A stretch of DNA of 64,000 nt from NCBI GenBank assembly GCA_963210315.1, contig OY723239.1:963501-1027500 (forward strand). The letters run 5' to 3'. A program made the position numbers and the translations under genes. The notes beneath the pieces are model-generated. The model worked only from the letters and a program-made list of their open reading frames with translations, ran no database searches and was not told where the DNA came from. Positions 60,846 to 64,000 of the stretch are shown here, one piece after another. Position 1 is the first letter of the stretch, and each line of letters begins with the position of its first letter. The stretch comes from Rhynchopus euleeides (lineage: Eukaryota; Euglenozoa; Diplonemea; Diplonemida; Diplonemidae).

Positions 60846-63602
60846 TCACCCCGACCCGATAGCACGCCGCTTCTCCAGTGGAAGAGCCCCATCAGGGGGC
60901 ATCGTTCCGGACTTGCGTTTCCTCTGGTCCCCGCAGGCAGTCGGGGCACCCCCGGTCGGTGGCAGCGTCTGCACTTCGCTTGGGTCCGTAGGCACCGTGC
61001 TTCTCAGGGGCACGCGGCATCCCATCTCCCCCCGGGGGAACCGGGAGAACCGATCCGCAGGGTTCAACGACGTATGTACATATCTCGCGGCGAAGGAGCA
61101 TCCCGCATTGCTCAATGTGGAGACGATCTGCCCGATCACTTTCCCTGCCCAACCATCTAAGGAGTAGCCCGCGTTCACTCCCTGAACGACAGCGGTGTTG
61201 TCGATGAAAAGCACAATGTGGCATGGCGTCTCCAGCCATCTGACACAGAAGCCGGCCAAGCGTGCTGCAGCGTGCAGCTCCTTGTGATATATGGGGAGGC
61301 CGGCCACATCAGGCGGGAACGGCCCGTAGAAACCATGATTGTCGACCACACAGCCCCACCCGGAGCTGCTGGCATCCGAAAAAACCGCGACCTGCCTGGT
61401 CAGAGGGGGTTGCCACATCTGCCACTCGTTCAGCTCAAGCGTTGCCAGCTCGGTCCTCATGACTTGCCTGCATTCGATGGGGAGGAGCGCCGGAGCATCC
61501 CAGAAACCGCCGGTCATCTCGCCCGCCTCTGCTCGCCCGGCTCTCGCCGTGTCAGACATCCAACGAAGGATGGTTGTGAGGTGCGCCAGCCGGAGTTTGA
61601 GTACATGTGCCCTCCAGACCAGGCAGCCGCACAGCCGCCACCACAGCCGCATTGGGAGGTGACCCTCCATATCCAGTTCGCGGGCAGCATCACGCACCTT
61701 CTCGACCCACGCAGGGGCCAGTCTCCAGCATTTGTCCCGCAGGTCAAGCTCCATGCCGAGGAATTCCCCCCGACTGCGTATTGGGGTAGTGTCGCCGATG
61801 ATCACCCGATACCGCCCGCACAGGGCCCGGAACGACTCCGCAGCTCGTTGTAACAGCGCCGCAGATGTGGAGGCGAACAGCACGTTGTCTACCCATGTGA
61901 TGTGGTCCACCCCACTCGCTGCAGCCCCCGCCAGTGTTACCGATGTTGCCTGTGCTAGTTGGGGACTGCCCGTGTAGCCCATGGCCAGGCGACGCATGCG
62001 CAAAACCTTGTTTCCCGCCCTGAAGGAGAAGAACCGTCGTGACTCAGCAGGGAGCTCCAGCTGGAAAAAAAAATTGGCAAAGTCAAAGTCGCAGAAAAGG
62101 GTGTTGCGCATCATGGTGTCGATGATCTCGGCGTAGGACGGGAGGTGGCACGGAGGCAGGGACACAGACGCCAGACACAGGTTCAGCTGCTTGCAACTCA
62201 GGATAAAGCGCAGGAAACCCGCCCGCGTCTTTGCGACGGTGAATGCCCCCGAGTAGAGGGGCCTCGGTGAGGCTTTAGAATCCTGTCGAGGCGCTGGTTC
62301 GGCGATGTGCCCGTTCAGAAGGTCCGGCACCAGAGGCGTGAGGAGTGCGTTCGTGGGGCCCCGCATCCTACCACTCTGTTCCGTTGCATGCTGCTTCAGA
62401 AAGTCTGGGGAGATACATCGGAAGTGTCGGGCTAGGTCGGGGAAATCAGCGAGGAGGGTCGAGGTATCGATGGGGTCCGAGGGCGCAGGGCTGATCTGGC
62501 CATCATAACAGGCTTTTGGAGCGCGCGTGCCGCTAGTCGAATCAAACCAGGCCGCCGCATAGTCGTACCCCCGGAGCAGCCGGGTCAGCGTGACAGCCAC
62601 TCCGTCGCCCCCGCTGACACCACCGTTGAGCCCCACGTGGTTCGATCCGTGTACTGCCGGGTTGTCTCCACGTTGCGATGGCGGCCCAGGGCCTGGGCTG
62701 CCTGCTCTCCTGCTATCTCTGCCGTGTGGGAGAGGGTGGCGTGTCGCACAAGGTGGGGCGTCACCCCGAGGTGGGTCTTCGTAAAGCTGAGGTATGTCCG
62801 GTACTCCAACTCGGGGAACACGTAGCCCTCGGGGGTTGTGCTTCCCACCCTGTTGAGGAGACTGCTCGCCACCTCCGCCGATCGGGGAAAGCTCAGTGTT
62901 TGTCCGAGGGACTTGCGATCTGTCTTGCCGCCCGCCAAGGTGATCACGATCCTCTCCCCCTGCACCCGCACATGCTTCGCCCGAAGCCGGACCAGGTCCA
63001 CAAACCGTGCACCGATACTGACCTGAAGCAACAGGGCGTGATGATCGACTGTCTGGCCCGACCTCGCTGCACTGAGGATGGTAGCCACCGGGGGTGTCGC
63101 TGCCCGCTTGGCCTCCAGCCGGTCGAACTCTTTGAACAGGGGGCTCAGGCCCTTCGTGTACGCCGACACCTGACCCACCCGTGCCATTCTGTAGAACGTA
63201 ATTGCTTGATTTGCTGACGAGGCCTGGAAGTGGCCCTGTTGCATCTTCCATTCCACCCACATCAGATACGCCATGTCGTTGCCAATGGTGGGATCGTGGG
63301 CCTGAAGGGTGCTCCGAAAGGCATCCGCCCTCTTCAGCACCGAGAGGAAAGGCTGAGGGGAGGCGTATGCGCTGCGTATCCTCTTCAACGTCAGGTCCTT
63401 CAGATCCTCGATCGCGTCCGGTTCGATCCCTTCTTTCTTTCGCGACTTGATACGGTCGAAGACCGGCCGCCACTGCTCGTACACAGGGGGAGGGGGGGGA
63501 GGGTTTGCCAGGGTTGGAGTCATGCACGGGGCGGGGGGATGGAGTTGGGGGGGTGGGGGGAGGGGTTGAGGGGAGGGGAGGGAGGGACAAGGAGGGAGGC
63601 AC
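60846..63602 (-). CDS. DIRS-B reverse transcriptase-RNase H
   Basis: The open frame runs 918 codons in the same frame as gag, beginning directly after the gag TGA. Recognisable protein starts near residue 340; the earlier part overlaps YR in the -1 frame without any stop. RT motifs: AFTVAKTRAGFLRFILSCK, CDFDFANFFFQ (Asp 505/507), MGYTGSP and TWVDNVLFA (570-573), again with Asn for the second active-site Asp. RNase H: FSDASSSGWG (Asp 743), IYHKELHAA (Glu 775), LFIDNTAV (Asp 801) and NPADRFSR (Asp 850). A Pro-rich, basic C-terminus follows. Confidence 0.85.
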   Translation of the reverse strand: MPPSLSLPPLPSTPPPTPPTPSPRPVHDSNPGKPSPPSPCVRAVAAGLRPYQVAKERRDRTGRDRGSEGPDVEEDTQRIRLPSAFPLGAEEGGCLSEHPSGPRSHHWQRHGVSDVGGMEDATGPLPGLVSKSSNYVLQNGTGGSGVGVHEGPEPPVQRVRPAGGQAGSDTPGGYHPQCSEVGPDSRSSRPVASGQYRCTVCGPGPASGEACAGAGGEDRDHLGGRQDRSQVPRTNTELSPIGGGGEQSPQQGGKHNPRGLRVPRVGVPDIPQLYEDPPRGDAPPCATRHPLPHGRDSRRAGSPGPGPPSQRGDNPAVHGSNHVGLNGGVSGGDGVAVTLTRLLRGYDYAAAWFDSTSGTRAPKACYDGQISPAPSDPIDTSTLLADFPDLARHFRCISPDFLKQHATEQSGRMRGPTNALLTPLVPDLLNGHIAEPAPRQDSKASPRPLYSGAFTVAKTRAGFLRFILSCKQLNLCLASVSLPPCHLPSYAEIIDTMMRNTLFCDFDFANFFFQLELPAESRRFFSFRAGNKVLRMRRLAMGYTGSPQLAQATSVTLAGAAASGVDHITWVDNVLFASTSAALLQRAAESFRALCGRYRVIIGDTTPIRSRGEFLGMELDLRDKCWRLAPAWVEKVRDAARELDMEGHLPMRLWWRLCGCLVWRAHVLKLRLAHLTTILRWMSDTARAGRAEAGEMTGGFWDAPALLPIECRQVMRTELATLELNEWQMWQPPLTRQVAVFSDASSSGWGCVVDNHGFYGPFPPDVAGLPIYHKELHAAARLAGFCVRWLETPCHIVLFIDNTAVVQGVNAGYSLDGWAGKVIGQIVSTLSNAGCSFAARYVHTSLNPADRFSRFPRGEMGCRVPLRSTVPTDPSEVQTLPPTGGAPTACGDQRKRKSGTMPPDGALPLEKRRAIGSG
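62585..63523 (-). CDS. DIRS-B tyrosine recombinase
   Basis: 312 residues from ATG 63523 (here a good start exists, unlike DIRS-A). Catalytic residues: Arg 173 (SIGARFVDLVRL), Lys near 200 (AGGKTDRKS), His 257-x-x-Arg 260 (TPHLVRHA), His 282 (LGRHRNVET) and nucleophile Tyr 291 (RQYTDR). It lies between gag and RT; its stop (62585) is inside the RT frame. Confidence 0.85.
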   Translation of the reverse strand: MTPTLANPPPPPPVYEQWRPVFDRIKSRKKEGIEPDAIEDLKDLTLKRIRSAYASPQPFLSVLKRADAFRSTLQAHDPTIGNDMAYLMWVEWKMQQGHFQASSANQAITFYRMARVGQVSAYTKGLSPLFKEFDRLEAKRAATPPVATILSAARSGQTVDHHALLLQVSIGARFVDLVRLRAKHVRVQGERIVITLAGGKTDRKSLGQTLSFPRSAEVASSLLNRVGSTTPEGYVFPELEYRTYLSFTKTHLGVTPHLVRHATLSHTAEIAGEQAAQALGRHRNVETTRQYTDRTTWGSTVVSAGATEWLSR

Positions 63603-63611
63603 AGGCGGCTG

Positions 63612-64000
63612 TCACTTTCCCGCCTGCCGAGGGCCCCTGTTGTTGAACAGCTGGATGGGGCGCCTCTGCGGGTAGGGGTTGCTGCGGTGTTGATGGTGGG
63701 GCGGCGGGGGTGCAGGCTTCGCCTCCTTTGCCTCCTTTGCCTTCAGGTCGCTCGCTGCGACTGCCCGTGCGTCTCCTTCAATTCGAACCTGCCATTCCGC
63801 AGAGAACTTGGTCCAAGCCATGCGCTTGGCCTTGTCCTCGTAGTGTCTCCTCGCCCCCAAACCGAGCGAACCCAGTTTGATGGCTTGGAGGGTCACTACA
63901 TTTTTATGCAACAGCTCCATGGCCGTGCTGTCTGGGGCCGCCCCGTCCCGGCACATCCTGAATCCCAAATCCAGGTTGTCGAATGCCGTAAGGCCTTCCC
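63612..64000 (-). CDS. DIRS-B gag-like protein, C-terminal part
   Basis: Open from the window edge to TGA 63612 (followed by C). It aligns by eye with the DIRS-A gag: AFDNL...ELLHK...GLGARRHYEDKAKRM versus AFDSL...ALHK...GRAGARLYLAKAKIM. A Pro/His/Arg-rich tail follows. The N-terminal part is outside the window. Confidence 0.6.
   Translation of the reverse strand, partial: EGLTAFDNLDLGFRMCRDGAAPDSTAMELLHKNVVTLQAIKLGSLGLGARRHYEDKAKRMAWTKFSAEWQVRIEGDARAVAASDLKAKEAKEAKPAPPPPHHQHRSNPYPQRRPIQLFNNRGPRQAGK

Larger units (their letters stand above)
60323..64000 (-). mobile_element. DIRS-B: second tyrosine-recombinase retrotransposon (5' end outside window)
   Basis: Minus-strand order gag (partial), YR, RT-RNase H, as in DIRS-A but strongly diverged. 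It begins right after the hAT-2 target duplication, so hAT-2 may have inserted into its 3' end or next to it. No terminal repeats can be read. Confidence 0.75.

Overview
The window looks like a repeat-rich, GC-rich stretch of a eukaryotic nuclear genome, probably a protist or alga. The sequence does not fix the species; a chromerid-like alveolate would fit but is only a guess. No host housekeeping gene, rRNA or tRNA was recognised. Almost everything readable belongs to transposable elements or tandem repeats, and several elements are nested in one another.

Layout. 1-5.9 kb: a non-LTR retrotransposon on the minus strand, with ORF1 and an endonuclease-RT-RNase H-zinc finger ORF2. The two are in one frame, separated by a single UGA and a 2A-like NPGP motif. 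6.1-12.1 kb: a 4 kb DNA transposon whose protein carries a Ulp1-like cysteine protease domain ahead of a pogo-type DDE transposase, flanked by three short non-autonomous relatives. 12-19.5 kb: a small zinc-finger gene, inverted repeats, a hypothetical ORF and repeats. 19.5-26.8 kb: a minisatellite split by a 4.5 kb tyrosine-recombinase retrotransposon (DIRS-A; gag, then YR, then RT-RNase H). 26.8-35 kb: featureless DNA, a 1.1 kb segmental duplication, three SINE-like repeats with ATTTT target duplications, a second small zinc-finger gene, and a TIR element holding a gene that is broken by a Mutator-like element. 35.8-41.3 kb: a 2 kb TIR element and three related 31-bp minisatellites. 41.4-44.4 kb: a Crypton-type recombinase gene with several MITE-like and hairpin repeats. 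44.4-50.4 kb: mostly repeats. 50.4-60.3 kb: a long inverted repeat and two hAT-like transposons. 60.3-64 kb: a second tyrosine-recombinase retrotransposon (DIRS-B), cut by the window edge.

Recurring themes. (1) In all three retroelements whose 5' ORF can be seen, that ORF ends in UGA followed by C and the same frame then reopens. In two of them the downstream enzyme has no plausible AUG of its own, which suggests stop-codon readthrough. (2) Both DIRS-like elements have the order gag-YR-RT, keep the RT frame open in -1 across the whole YR gene, and have Asn for the second Asp of the RT active-site motif. (3) Insertions can be read precisely in several places: target duplications of 2, 5, 6 and 9 bp for different families, and a clean insertion without duplication for DIRS-A.
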